Shown: positions 30,455 to 40,196, numbered from the stretch's first letter. The stretch is 64,000 bases of DNA from Tritrichomonas musculus (GCA_039105265.1 JAPFFF010000023.1:1364001-1428000), one strand, 5' to 3'. The notes: a model not told the origin generated them from the letters alone. Made by a program: numbers and translations.

Positions 30455-30476
30455 ATATAGAATGTACATTCTATAT
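30455..30476. repeat. 22-bp perfect palindrome
   Basis: ATATAGAATGT is followed immediately by its reverse complement ACATTCTATAT with no spacer. A further TATAGAATGTAAAT follows. It lies 178 bp upstream of the ATG of the split kinase gene and could be a dimeric-protein binding site; that is speculation. Confidence 0.75.
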
Positions 30477-30653
30477 AGAATGTAAATTAATTATTAGAAT
30501 TGAACAATTGGGAAAAACAATCTTTCAATCTATGAAACATTGTATATTTTACATTTATTGTTAAATGGTCAACCAAAAAAACACCGATAATCCTCAACTT
30601 TTTGAATTGTTTATGAACAAAATTTTCCAAAAATTTTAGAATTAATTTAATAA

Positions 30654-31145
30654 ATGAGTACATCATATTTACAAAATATTGTTAATTCTTTTACATTCAA
30701 TTTTTCCCCTGAAACACTCCCAGAAGATATTAAAGATGATTTTTTCATGATTACATATCAAGATATAACTGAATATGGCCAATTTTATTTTATTTGCTTA
30801 GATAAGTCAATAATAATAATCGATAAACCTAAATTTCAGCAATTCATTAAGATTTACCCTAAGAAAACATATTATTATATTTATGATTTTAAAGTTGATA
30901 TCAAAACCATTCTTACTGAAGCTACTGAATCATCGATTAATCCAGAAGCTACTAAATTCACAACCAATGATGTACAAAGATTTATAAATAGATTTTCGAA
31001 TACAAAAATTCCATCTTTTAAAAATAAAAAAGAATCAATTCAATTATCGGGCACAATGCTTCAATTAATAGTAGCACATAAATTACAGGAAAGTTTAATG
31101 AAAACCCGAATAAACAGAATAGAAAATGCAAATGAATTCCTCGAT
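30654..31145 (+). pseudogene. N-terminal part of a host kinase gene interrupted by the Polinton
   Basis: From ATG 30654, 164 codons (MSTSYLQNIVNSFTFNF...) encode a soluble, Ile/Lys-rich N-terminal region with ITEYGQFYFICLDKS and KTYYYIYDFKVDI, of a kind that precedes the kinase domain in trichomonad Sel1-kinases. The frame reaches ANEFLD at the CTCGAT target duplication (31140-31145), then runs 11 codons into the Polinton end and stops. The right flank resumes with LDKKPQIKSYKLNEF in the matching phase at 54573. I infer one host kinase gene split by the insertion. No kinase motif lies in this half. Confidence 0.85.
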
Positions 31146-31540
31146 AGTAGTAATGATATGTGCGAGGTTCGGGTCTAATAATTTTGGCACACCTTGCCCC
31201 ACCCAACCATGCGGCGCACCTAGCTCGGGTATGCAAAAATCGGGTGTGATACTCATTATAGTTTTTACCGTTGTTTCCATTACCGAACATACATAATTTA
31301 AATAATTTTCTGAAATTCCCAGCAAACTACCCCAAAACCCTATCACATCTACAAATACAAATTTCTGAATTTTGGGCTATCTACCTTACATAGAAGATTA
31401 CAACATGCGCAATAGGCAATCTACAATTTCACATTTTAAATTTTACATGATGAAACACGAAAAACTGACCTTCCTAAGATAGGTGCACAAACATGAAAAC
31501 CCTAGAACGATTTTTGCAAAAAATAATATTCACAAATGAT
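31146..31540 (+). repeat. Polinton left terminal inverted repeat (395 bp)
   Basis: The sequence is the reverse complement of 54178-54572 as far as I can compare by eye, diverging only after CACAAATGAT. It is richer in GC than the flanking host DNA (for example GCGGCGCACCTAGCTCGGG). A small 67-codon reading frame inside gives an identical translation in both copies, supporting identity. Confidence 0.95.
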
Positions 31541-31622
31541 ATCACCATCTCTCATCACAAACGAGAATCACAAATTTATATTTCTTTTTTATTTTTCATT
31601 TTTTATTTCCATTTCACAAAAC

Positions 31623-32072
31623 ATGCGAGCACCAAAAGTATATGAGTATGTAAACAACCTTATTTCTATGTTACCAGAGCCAGAAAAGTTTCGTAATTGT
31701 GATTTCTCTATACTCTGTGAAAAGTTCCCCTTGATGATGAACATGAATAATTTTCGTGCAAAAGTTTTATACATAAGTCTGAAGAACACAAATAATGAAA
31801 CTCTGAAGTTCTATCCTGATAAGATCACAGAACTGGGATTAGAAAACATAACAATAACAACAAATTTGCGAAGGAGACTAACAATGAAAGCACAAGAATT
31901 TTTCATAAATGGTAATACAGAACCACAAGAATATAAAGGAAATGACTTTTATCATTATAGTTTAGAGAGAACAAGTATGTTTACGAAATCCAAAATCAAA
32001 GAACTTAGACAAAAATATAACTTAGCTGAACCTGAAATATTTGTTGGTCACCACCAGGAACTTATACTGTAA
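31623..32072 (+). CDS. Polinton protein of unknown function (149 aa)
   Basis: The first gene inside the left end. I use the ATG at 31623 (MRAPKVYEYVNN); an in-frame ATG at 31536 would add a hydrophobic 29-residue stretch that begins in the terminal repeat. The product is soluble, mixed charge, with TTNLRRRLTMKAQEFF and FTKSKIKELRQKYNL helices. I recognise no family. Its 3' end overlaps the convergent ATPase gene by about 11 bp, which shows how tightly the element is packed. Confidence 0.65.
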   Translation: MRAPKVYEYVNNLISMLPEPEKFRNCDFSILCEKFPLMMNMNNFRAKVLYISLKNTNNETLKFYPDKITELGLENITITTNLRRRLTMKAQEFFINGNTEPQEYKGNDFYHYSLERTSMFTKSKIKELRQKYNLAEPEIFVGHHQELIL

Positions 32073-32949
32073 TAAATCTGATATCATTTTCACGGATATT
32101 TACCAAAACAAAATCATGGTTCTTCATCATTTTGTACCGAAACCACAAATCTTCAAACTCTATTGGTAATGATACTTGTTGATAAACATAGTTTATTTTT
32201 TGTCTTGAGAATCCTGAGAAGATAAAGAATGTTGTACAATTTGTCTTGAAATCTGTGGGTATTGATTTGAAAAATTGTACATTTATGTAAACTAGAGAAT
32301 GTTTATGACGAAGTTGTGTAATGTAGTTTGTAAAGTAAGATGATTTTATAAGTTTACTTTTCACAAAATCTTCACACAAGATAATAGTATTTAAAGGAGA
32401 ATTTGGTTTACCGAGTTTTTTGATATGCAAGAATTCAAACATCTGCTGAAGTTTATTATTGTCAATTGTTATTTTTGGAGTTGAACTATATTTGTCATAT
32501 AGTTCTTTCCAAAGATCAAGTTCCTTTAGATATTTTTCAGCATTTGCATCTGAAACAACATGCACAGGTAATTTTATTAAATCTTGTTGTGCTTCAAAAG
32601 TACTATCATTGATACTACCATTCTTGCTGATATAAACTATAAGATGAAAATTGGAGTTTGGCAGTCTCGAAATCTGAATTATGTCTCTCAGCATTATATG
32701 AGTCTTTCCGCGACCCTGGTTTCCTACCAGAATATTTAGAGAATTGTAGTATGCAAAAATTCCTTCTGCTATTGGCCTAATACTCTCTGCAAGAATTTTA
32801 CTTTCATTTTTCCTATATGCTCTTGTCATTTCAGCATCAATATCAAATTCAGTTTCAGTTTCAGTTTCATTTTCATCATCTATATCAATCTTATCTTCAT
32901 CAGAGTTAGAAAAGTATGTTTCTTTATAATTGAATCTCGTTGGAATCAT
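32062..32949 (-). CDS. Polinton genome-packaging ATPase (FtsK/A32-like)
   Basis: The 295-residue protein has a Walker A loop GNQGRGKT (residues 76-83) after the strand LNILV, and a Walker B-type strand TIILCED around residues 188-194, followed by a conserved ITQLRHKH helix and a polar strand (LVYINVQFFKSIP). This is the FtsK-HerA type A32-like ATPase that Polintons share with giant viruses and virophages, thought to pump DNA into the capsid. The N-terminal 40 residues are acidic and low-complexity. Present with the capsid gene, it supports virion-forming ancestry. Confidence 0.88.
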   Translation of the reverse strand: MIPTRFNYKETYFSNSDEDKIDIDDENETETETEFDIDAEMTRAYRKNESKILAESIRPIAEGIFAYYNSLNILVGNQGRGKTHIMLRDIIQISRLPNSNFHLIVYISKNGSINDSTFEAQQDLIKLPVHVVSDANAEKYLKELDLWKELYDKYSSTPKITIDNNKLQQMFEFLHIKKLGKPNSPLNTIILCEDFVKSKLIKSSYFTNYITQLRHKHSLVYINVQFFKSIPTDFKTNCTTFFIFSGFSRQKINYVYQQVSLPIEFEDLWFRYKMMKNHDFVLVNIRENDIRFITV

Positions 32950-33135
32950 CCTTTTTTTATCATTTAGATTATGATAAAGGTTATGAGTACAGTTTTGCTC
33001 TCATCTCTTCTGTAAGTTCTGGAGTTTTGTCTTCGGTTAGACCATAAATTATTATACCGAGCTCCACAACAACAACAAACAACAACAATTCTGATATCAT
33101 TTTGGACAACAAAAATATAAACTAAATTTCAGCTT

Positions 33136-33681
33136 TTAGATACACATTTTAGTAGAAATACCATATCGTACAAGTTGACTATAAATTTCATTAAAACATA
33201 TTTTTAAATCCAGAGTTTTATCATCTTTTGTAACAAGAATTCTCTGGATGTTCATATACTTTGTGTTAGATAAGCATCCTGTACAACCTTCTTCTTCATC
33301 TATAACAAGCTCAACTTTGTCAGCTCTTGTTAAGATTTTTATAAGTTCCATAAGAGAATTGCTATGACAGACAAGATAGTTGTTAATTCTAAGAGGATTA
33401 AGTTCATAGATGTTCAACAGTGTTTCTAGAAATTTATTTTTCATTTCCAAATTCTCAAGTTCGTTTGTAAGAAGATTTGTTTGAGGTTGTGATGGAGATT
33501 GAACATTCTCCCCAGTTTGAGTAAAATTTATGTTTCTTACTTGAGGATAATTTTGTGGTGGAGGAACATTAGGATATGATGGAGGTTTAATTTTTATATT
33601 CACATTTGTATTTTGCTCTTGTTTGCAGCTGCTATCATTTTCAGAACTTAATATTCGTGCCCTATGTAGCATATTTGACAT
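33136..33681 (-). CDS. Polinton protein of unknown function (181 aa)
   Basis: An ATG-started frame whose first 70 residues are Pro/Asn/Gln-rich and disordered (KIKPPSYPNVPPPQNYP), followed by a helical segment (LTNELENLEMKNKFLETLLNIYELNPLRI, quoted in two parts: LTNELENLEMKNK and FLETLLNIYELN) and a compact C-terminal domain with EEGCTGCLS and ILVTKDDKTLDLKI. The PPSYP motif looks like viral late-domain motifs, but I cannot claim that role. A structural or assembly protein is possible from its position among capsid genes. Confidence 0.6.
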   Translation of the reverse strand: MSNMLHRARILSSENDSSCKQEQNTNVNIKIKPPSYPNVPPPQNYPQVRNINFTQTGENVQSPSQPQTNLLTNELENLEMKNKFLETLLNIYELNPLRINNYLVCHSNSLMELIKILTRADKVELVIDEEEGCTGCLSNTKYMNIQRILVTKDDKTLDLKICFNEIYSQLVRYGISTKMCI

Positions 33682-33716
33682 TATTTCGGTATTGTAAAAT
33701 TATCTTAAATAGACTA

Positions 33717-34295
33717 TTATATAGGAATATCATACATTTTCTTAAATGAAGTATAATAAACTTTAACAAATTTATTATTAGTAGCCTGCATTCTTACAAA
33801 TTTACCATCATATTTATCTGTATTAATATATAATTTACGATACTGAATTCCAGTATAATAATAAAAGAAATTGTCATGATAATAATAGTCAACAAACTCA
33901 TGATTGTTATAATGTTCAACTTTGATAGCGTCATTAGAGATTGAATCAAAATACTCATAAATTATTTTTTTATTATGAGAAGTTTTATTTTTACTATTTG
34001 TTGATTTTGAAGTCCATCTAAGATTCTCAAGATGATAGTCAGCACGATTTCTGTTAATATGATCAACTTCTGGTAAATTATTTGGATTTGGTAGAAATTG
34101 TTTTGCAATAAGTACATGTTTCATATGGTGTTTTAAATTTAAACGAAGGCGAATATAGCCATATCCATCATCACGCTCTTTTAATATTTTCCCATTTGCT
34201 TTCTTTCTAATAACGAAAGGATATTCATTTTGAATTTCATAGTCATTTTCAAAATCTTTTAGAGGAATAAATTCAGAATATTGTTTATTGGACAT
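33717..34295 (-). CDS. HNH endonuclease (homing-type), copy 1
   Basis: From ATG 34293-34295 (MSNKQYSEFIPL) the protein has a NUMOD4-like N-terminal DNA-contact region (YEIQNEYPFVIRKKANGK, GYGYIRLRL) and an HNH_3 core: HVLIAKQFLPNP then LPEVDHINRNRADYHLENLRW. The VDH/N/H pattern is that of phage and intron homing nucleases. A C-terminal Tyr-rich region follows. A clear paralog lies at 49063-49671. It could spread the element, help resolve DNA, or be a passenger gene. Confidence 0.85.
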   Translation of the reverse strand: MSNKQYSEFIPLKDFENDYEIQNEYPFVIRKKANGKILKERDDGYGYIRLRLNLKHHMKHVLIAKQFLPNPNNLPEVDHINRNRADYHLENLRWTSKSTNSKNKTSHNKKIIYEYFDSISNDAIKVEHYNNHEFVDYYYHDNFFYYYTGIQYRKLYINTDKYDGKFVRMQATNNKFVKVYYTSFKKMYDIPI

Positions 34296-34341
34296 GTGTA
34301 ATAAGAAAATTAAAAAAATTTCACTCTTGTTAAAACAATTT

Positions 34342-34572
34342 TTACTCACCTTTTGTTAAGTCTCTAAGTTCTGCTTCCAGCTTTGCTACCTTTTCCTTGA
34401 GAGAATTTATATCTTCTATCAAACTTTCTCTTATTGCAAGACCGTTACTGCCAAGCATACCTGTCTTGATATTGTTTAGATGCTGTTTTGTGTCATATAC
34501 TCTTTCTTTCAAATTTCGCTTTATTTGTTTCAGAGTAGGAATTTCACGCTTATACTCATTTAGATCTGCCAT
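34342..34572 (-). CDS. Small coiled-coil Polinton protein
   Basis: I use the ATG at 34570-34572 (MADLNEYKREIPTLKQ), giving 76 residues almost wholly helical with heptads (LIEDINSLKEKVAKLEAEL). The start lies only 15 bp from the ATG of the divergent gene at 34588, implying a shared compact promoter. Function unknown; a trimerising scaffold or virion protein is conceivable. Confidence 0.6.
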   Translation of the reverse strand: MADLNEYKREIPTLKQIKRNLKERVYDTKQHLNNIKTGMLGSNGLAIRESLIEDINSLKEKVAKLEAELRDLTKGE

Positions 34573-34587
34573 TTTCAATACAAATAA

Positions 34588-34827
34588 ATGAGTGAAAATT
34601 GTTTTGAGAGACGAAGAACATTGCACGATAGCAAACATCAAAATTATTTTGACAGACAGAGACTAAAACAACAAAAAGAAAGAACAAGAAAGAATTCCGC
34701 ACCAACAGTAAAGAAGTTTGAAGAAAAAGGTTGCATAAATCATGAACTTCCACCAAAAACAGCACAACCTTTAAACTTTCATATGCTCTCTCTAAACCAC
34801 AGCGTGGTAACTAAAAATAATTTCTAA
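34588..34827 (+). CDS. Small basic Polinton protein
   Basis: 79 residues from ATG, rich in Lys/Arg (RQRLKQQKERTRKN), with no hydrophobic core. It is divergent from the coiled-coil gene and converges on the 34837-35235 gene with 9 bp between stops. A DNA-condensing or nucleolar-type core protein would fit the charge but is only a guess. Confidence 0.5.
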   Translation: MSENCFERRRTLHDSKHQNYFDRQRLKQQKERTRKNSAPTVKKFEEKGCINHELPPKTAQPLNFHMLSLNHSVVTKNNF

Positions 34828-34836
34828 ACTCAAAAT

Positions 34837-35235
34837 CTAGTATTTTTGTTCTTGTTGCAGAATATCATTCACAACTTTCACAACAGAATTTACAGTATTT
34901 TTGATTTCCTCTATCTTTGTTTTCATGTTTGCAATATCAGCTTTTACAGACTCAATTGCAATTTCCCATAGTTGCTGCTGTTCATCTTCTTTCTGTTGAA
35001 TTTTCTTCAAACAAATTTCTCCTGTGAGAGTCTTTCCTTTTCCTGAACCACAATTTTTCTTCGTGATTCTATATACACTTCCATCAGGCAACTCGATCTT
35101 GAAAAGTTTATTCAAAATACAAGTTGTCTTTCCTTCCAATTTTTCTTTATTCTTCTGATAATACAAATCAAATTCTTCTAGAGAGTGAAATAATTTTACA
35201 TCATCACGAATTTCGTTTAATATTTGTACCGACAT
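34837..35235 (-). CDS. Polinton protein with coiled-coil tail (132 aa)
   Basis: From ATG 35233-35235 (MSVQILNEIRDDVKLF). The first ~70 residues form a small domain with YRITKKNCGSGKGKT, and the rest is a long amphipathic helix (VKADIANMKTKIEEIKN, VVKVVNDILQQEQ) typical of trimeric stalks. The GSGKGKT stretch superficially looks like a P-loop, but there is no Walker B. Function unknown. Confidence 0.58.
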   Translation of the reverse strand: MSVQILNEIRDDVKLFHSLEEFDLYYQKNKEKLEGKTTCILNKLFKIELPDGSVYRITKKNCGSGKGKTLTGEICLKKIQQKEDEQQQLWEIAIESVKADIANMKTKIEEIKNTVNSVVKVVNDILQQEQKY

Positions 35236-35275
35236 TTGTTTTCTCACAAAAATATATATACATATACATCTATTT

Positions 35276-35530
35276 TTATTTAACTTCATCTATGATAGAC
35301 TTTCCAATCTTTCCAAATTTGTCAGCATAATTCAGACCTTTGTCAATAGTATCTACAATTCCATTTACTCCAGGTATGAACTCTAAAGCGGGCTTAACTT
35401 TATCAAAAATCTTCTTTCCTGTGTCTATGACTTTAGGTATAGATTTAATAGCCTTTGTTGCTAGATCTTTTATTTTTCCTCCAACATTCTTCACAGCATT
35501 TTTAAGTTTCTTCCAAATCCCAGCTGCCAT
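35276..35530 (-). CDS. Small amphipathic protein, likely membrane-active capsid component
   Basis: 84 residues beginning MAAGIWKKLKNAVKNVGGKI, an N-terminal amphipathic helix, then repeated Lys/hydrophobic segments (TGKKIFDKVKPALEFIPG, GLNYADKFGKIGKSI). Small proteins of this type, with a Trp-containing cationic helix, accompany the capsid gene in Polintons, virophages and adenoviruses (protein VI-like) and are thought to disrupt endosomal membranes. It lies head-to-head with the major capsid gene, 44 bp apart. The functional call is by analogy. Confidence 0.65.
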   Translation of the reverse strand: MAAGIWKKLKNAVKNVGGKIKDLATKAIKSIPKVIDTGKKIFDKVKPALEFIPGVNGIVDTIDKGLNYADKFGKIGKSIIDEVK

Positions 35531-35574
35531 TTTGATTTCTTTTTCAGTAAATATCTAGTTTTGTTCGCTATCAA

Positions 35575-37593
35575 ATGTTATACAGAAACGAGCGAGCTCA
35601 CAATTATAAAATAGAAGCTGGAAACGTACTTCAGACTTTTGAACAAATGAGATCTATGATTAATAAAAATGATGGTACTAGATCTTTTTCCTTTAGGACT
35701 GTTGACTGTCACGATCAACCTGCACCCTTTCACCAAGGACAATATTCTCAAATTTCTCTTACTCACCCAGATCATTTTATAAGTGATGTTGACAAAGGTT
35801 TTTTAACTTTTCATGTCAAACTTGATTTGCAGCTCAATACTGATCTCAGCAAACTACAGCAGATAGATGATCCAAACAACTTTTATAAATTATTTGTAGG
35901 ACTCAAATCTTCAAATCAGATTTTTGATAGACTTGAAATTTTACATAATAATGTCAATGTCGGATATCAGCAAAATGAGTGTGTGCGAGAAGGTTTTTTA
36001 TACTCTGCAGTTAAGCCAGAAACAGAAAAGAAGCGAAGAAGATTTGTTCACAGCCTATGGGAAAATGTAGCTTCATACTCACAAACAGTAGCAGGAACAT
36101 ATGTCAATCTCAACAATTTCAAAGAAAATGGTAAAACTTCTGTTGATTTCGATCTTAATGTTCCTTTTGATGATCTTCTTGCACTTCAGGCTTTTGATTT
36201 ATTTCCAAATGGTATCATAGGAGATCTTTCCATAAGATTCCAAGTTACTCCTGCAGGTTTGGTTTGGGCTGCTATAGATCCTTACACTGTTGCCGAAACA
36301 AAAGCTTTTCTCGAAGATAATGAAAGTGTAAGTACCGAGGAACTTGATAAACTTAAACAAATTACGGTTCATGGTCATCTCAAACATCAATTTACACAAA
36401 TTGGAAATGAAGCTGTGATTCCAGGTCCTGGCACAGAACCTTCTCCTTCTCCTTCTCCTTCTCCAACTCCAGATCCTGATCCTACCCCTACCCCAACTCC
36501 TGTCAAGTACAAGATTCAATATAGAATAGGAGAGCAGTGGGATAATGATGATGGAAGTACAGGTTACACTGATATTCTTACAGATTTAGAATTCTATTTC
36601 AGTTATACTACAGAAGAATTTACAGAATTTGGACTTCAGCCTTCTGCCAGTGATGAAGAAATTTGTGTTCACAATCCTGCTGTAACTTTACCACCACTAA
36701 ATCATGCTGACAAAAATGGACGTTATTACGCATGGCAAATTGTAAAGACCCCTGTTGTTAGTGCACACCAAACCTTACAAGCTTTGCACGAAGCTAAAGC
36801 TCAAATATTGAAAGAAACTTATTCTTCACAGCCTGCTACCCTCACTGTAAACAGAATGACAATTACCTTATGTAAGTCTAACATGCAGGGATTTGGCGTA
36901 TGTGAGTCTACTAGGCACGGTATAGAAGAAATACTGTCAAAGGGAATCATAATTCCATCGCAGAAAGTAGATTATCATTCTTTTCCAATAGCGCCAGCAG
37001 CAAATGGAATTAAGTCTACTCTCAATATTCCTCTTATAAATGTTACTACACTTTCTATCATGTTTCCTAAACATCACAATGATCTTACAGTTTTTGAAAA
37101 TCCTGTTTATTCAAATTGCTATTTGAATATTGGTGGTAAGAATTTTCCTGATGAAAATGTTTCTACTATAGGTGCAAGGTTCTTTGAAAATCAACTTACA
37201 GCAGGCGACTTAGACGCTATTACACTACAGTGTACAAAAGAATTTGAAGATAGTATGACTATGCCAAAGAATGATGCAAATGGAGTTCGTTATAAAAATA
37301 CTCTCAGTGATGCTAGTAGTTTTGTTTTCAACATTCAAGCTGAAAGAAGTAGTGCAGGTTATTGTTTCGACGCTATTGACTCAGGTTTAGGAAATTGCCA
37401 GATTCAGATACAGGGACAGCCAATTTTTTCTGGAATGAATGATACTTACTACAATGTTATTGAACCTTCTGGCAATATTATTCATCCGTGCCCCGTTCAA
37501 CTTTGGGTAACCCGGGATTCCTATTTCCTTATGAATCTAGATGGACTTGTTTACATAGATGACGAATCTCCTCCAGGATCACAAGTCGAGTAA
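35575..37593 (+). CDS. Polinton double-jelly-roll major capsid protein
   Basis: 672 residues. Alternating beta-strand-rich blocks, an N-terminal jelly roll (about 1-280: SLTHPDHFISDVDKGFLTF, KSSNQIFDRLEILHNNV, SVDFDLNVPFDDLLAL) and a second jelly roll (about 440-672: FPIAPAANGIKSTLNIPL, TTLSIMFPKHHNDLTV, HPCPVQLWVTRDSYFLMN), fit the DJR major capsid protein reported for Trichomonas Mavericks. Between them a Pro/Ser/Asp/Thr linker of PSPSPS and PTPTP runs lies at about residues 285-305, then a ~130-residue insertion that could form the outward tower. Length matches the family (about 600-700). It is the best evidence that the element derives from a virion-forming ancestor. Confidence 0.85.
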   Translation: MLYRNERAHNYKIEAGNVLQTFEQMRSMINKNDGTRSFSFRTVDCHDQPAPFHQGQYSQISLTHPDHFISDVDKGFLTFHVKLDLQLNTDLSKLQQIDDPNNFYKLFVGLKSSNQIFDRLEILHNNVNVGYQQNECVREGFLYSAVKPETEKKRRRFVHSLWENVASYSQTVAGTYVNLNNFKENGKTSVDFDLNVPFDDLLALQAFDLFPNGIIGDLSIRFQVTPAGLVWAAIDPYTVAETKAFLEDNESVSTEELDKLKQITVHGHLKHQFTQIGNEAVIPGPGTEPSPSPSPSPTPDPDPTPTPTPVKYKIQYRIGEQWDNDDGSTGYTDILTDLEFYFSYTTEEFTEFGLQPSASDEEICVHNPAVTLPPLNHADKNGRYYAWQIVKTPVVSAHQTLQALHEAKAQILKETYSSQPATLTVNRMTITLCKSNMQGFGVCESTRHGIEEILSKGIIIPSQKVDYHSFPIAPAANGIKSTLNIPLINVTTLSIMFPKHHNDLTVFENPVYSNCYLNIGGKNFPDENVSTIGARFFENQLTAGDLDAITLQCTKEFEDSMTMPKNDANGVRYKNTLSDASSFVFNIQAERSSAGYCFDAIDSGLGNCQIQIQGQPIFSGMNDTYYNVIEPSGNIIHPCPVQLWVTRDSYFLMNLDGLVYIDDESPPGSQVE

Positions 37594-37643
37594 ATCCAAA
37601 AATAATTTTCTTACTTTATTTTTTTCTTCATTACACACATAAC

Positions 37644-40061
37644 ATGAACACAAACAACAACACTACTGTAGAAGCTATAAATGAAGATTACGAATATTTG
37701 CAGTATAATGAACATCTAAAAATCATACACTCTATCAAAGATGATTTCTATCAAATGCAAAGTATAATAGATGCTTGCAAATCTGAAAAGAAATCTTACC
37801 ATTGGTTTGAAAACCAAAGCACAAAAGAGTTACTTAAAAGTTTTGATAATGAAAAAACGTTCCTCGGAATTCCGAGGGACACAAAATCATATGAAAATCG
37901 TGTTAATTTACCAAATGAACTAAGAGGTATATAACGTATTTCCAGAAATGCGCAAAAAATATACATTTTTCCAGAAATGCGTAAAAAATAAACGTTCGTT
38001 TTTTGTAAATGTTTTATTGTTTTTTAATTTTTCAAAATGCCTATTTATTTTCAATTGTTTTAATTATGATACTTAATAAATACATGCTCATATGAAATAC
38101 ATTAACCATTTATTTCACTGATTGATGTTCTTTATACGGAAAAACAAGAAATTTTTATTTTTATTTTTTTTATAATAATTTTGACAAAATTTATTATCGC
38201 TCTGACTGATAAGCTTTAAAGTTGTATAATATGATTTTATGAGGTTTAACTATTATTTATTAAAGAGTTGAGTTAGGGTCTTAAATGACGCATTGAAAAA
38301 AAAAGAAAAACAAATATTACTGTTTGTTCATGAAGGATTATTAAAGTAAATCGTTTTTAAATCATTCCAACTTTTTAAACAATGTGTAAACAATTGTTTT
38401 GCTAATCAACTAGATTAAATTCTTAGAGTGTCAAGAAAAATTATGATGATCATTTATCCGAATGATCATTTTTTTTCCATGCATTTATTAAATTCAAGCA
38501 TAATAATTTAAATCAGCAACGAGTATTAAATAAATAATTATTAGCTATTTTTAATTGGAATATCAAGAAAAGCATAAATTCCAAAAAAATGACTAAAAAT
38601 TCTTTAAAATTAAAAAAAATATAATTATATTTGTTTATTAGGACCTTTATTGGCAATAAATGTATAATACTCAATGCAATTAAAATATTAATTATGGCGT
38701 TTTGTTTAAGTAATGGTTCAATAATGATTTTTACTGATTTTAATAGTTGACTTTTTGAATACTATTGAATTTTTTATTTATATAGAAAAAACTTCATTTA
38801 TGATGCGTTACAATGTTTTTACCTTTCTCAAATTTATTTTTTCGTGATATATTTTAGAATATAAAATTTGATATTATATATTTTTCACAATATTACAAAA
38901 ATTTTAAAATGATCAATAATTGTCGTAGTTATATTTATTTTCAGAAAAAATACAATATATATTTGATTTAATTACCTGATTATTGATCGAATTATTATGC
39001 TTGAATTTAATAAATGCATGGAAAAAAAATGATCATTCGGATAAATGATCATCATAATTTTTCTTGACACTCTAAGAATTTAATCTAGTTGATTAGCAAA
39101 ACAATTGTTTACACATTGTTTAAAAAGTTGGAATGATTTAAAAACGATTTACTTTAATAATCCTTCATGAACAAACAGTAATATTTGTTTTTCTTTTTTT
39201 TCAATGCGTCATTTAAGACCCTAACTCAACTCTTTAATAAATAATAGTTAAACCTCATAAAATCATATTATACAACTTTAAAGCTTATCAGTCAGAGCGA
39301 TAATAAATTTTGTCAAAATTATTATAAAAAAAATAAAAATAAAAATTTCTTGTTTTTCCGTATAAAGAACATCAATCAGTGAAATAAATGGTTAATGTAT
39401 TTCATATGAGCATGTATTTATTAAGTATCATAATTAAAACAATTGAAAATAAATAGGCATTTTGAAAAATTAAAAAACAATAAAACATTTACAAAAAACG
39501 AACGTTTATTTTTTACGCATTTCTGGAAAAATGTATATTTTTTGCGCATTTCTGGAAATACGTTATGTCCATAAATTTCTTGTAAATCATGTTGCCATGT
39601 GGGCTTCTCCACGATATGCTTGGTATATAATGAAACTTCTAGATTCTGTGTTTGAACAAGAACGACAACAACAACAAGCTCAATTACAACAACAACAAAC
39701 AAAAATAGATGAACTTTTACCTCGCGCTGTTCCTAGAGATCATAAGCATGATTACAGATATTTAATTTGGAAAGAAATTATTCCTGACAATAGAGAATTT
39801 GTAAGATTGCACCTAGTACGAAGAAACAAACATAACTTCAGAGTTGTCTATAATCATCTTCACAATGAAGAAGAATGCTGGTATTATAAAAATAATCTTC
39901 CTGTGAGTATGACTCCAAACCAAGATATAAAAGAAATTATAAAGAAGAATTTTGGAGAAAATGATGTCAAGGTAGCTGGATTTGTCGTTGTGATTCGAGT
40001 TTCCTGCCTTCCACGATTACACGAACTTGTAGATTCATATTTTAAGAGTATGTCTGAATAA
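37644..40061 (+). pseudogene. KilA-N domain gene interrupted by a DNA transposon
   Basis: The part left of the insertion (37644-37933) carries a helical N-terminus and the first half of a KilA-N DNA-binding domain (YHWFENQSTKELLKSF). The right part (from 39566) carries the second half (VHKFLVNHVAMWASPRYAWYIMKLL), a Gln-rich coiled coil (QERQQQQAQLQQQQ) and a C-terminal domain (HDYRYLIWKEIIPDNREF, LHLVRRNKHNF). KilA-N genes are common in large DNA viruses and phages, probably in gene regulation. The transposon at 37934-39563 separates the parts. Confidence 0.85.
37934..39563. mobile_element. 1,630-bp foldback DNA transposon nested in the Polinton
   Basis: Left arm 37934-38508 and right arm 38990-39563 are inverted copies, 575 and 574 bp, identical where I compared them except a 9- versus 8-base A/T run. 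The spacer 38509-38989 (481 bp) has no gene. TA flanks both ends (37932-37933, 39564-39565), a Tc1/mariner-type target. The ends begin ACGTATTTCCAGAAATGCG, and TTCCAGAAATGCG recurs about 31 bp inside each end, a likely transposase-binding pair. As RNA it would fold into a ~570-bp duplex. It is a long-armed non-autonomous element and very young. Confidence 0.93.
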
Positions 40062-40091
40062 AAAACTTTCACCTTATTTTTGTTTCTATCT

Positions 40092-40132
40092 GGTGACCCG
40101 TATTTTCCCGGTGACCGTATTTTCCCGGTGAC
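40092..40132. repeat. Three short direct repeats upstream of the integrase gene
   Basis: GGTGACC/GGTGAC occurs at 40092, 40110 and 40127, separated by CGTATTTTCCC spacers (period 17-18 bp), in the 135-bp gap between the KilA-N and integrase genes. It is more GC-rich than the surroundings. It could be a regulatory site for either gene; function unproven. Confidence 0.75.
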
Positions 40133-40196
40133 CTAGATTATTTTTGTTTTCCCCCCTCATCCCTAACTCACAATATTGTTTTCATTAAAAACTCTC

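Larger units (their letters stand above)
28819..30653. other. Non-coding AT-rich interval upstream of the split kinase
   Basis: About 1.8 kb without a convincing gene. It contains a 95-bp imperfect hairpin (29766-29860), a 22-bp perfect palindrome (30455-30476) and short open stretches (for example a 58-codon frame at about 30099-30270) with no recognisable product. Confidence 0.5.

Noticed and set aside
31536-32072. First Polinton gene as an adenovirus-type cysteine protease
   Set aside because: The expected His/Asp-Cys arrangement with a Gln before the Cys is not seen; I left the product unassigned.
35030-35070. GSGKGKT stretch in the Polinton coiled-coil protein as a P-loop ATPase
   Set aside because: The preceding hydrophobic strand and any Walker B motif are missing, and the protein is too small.
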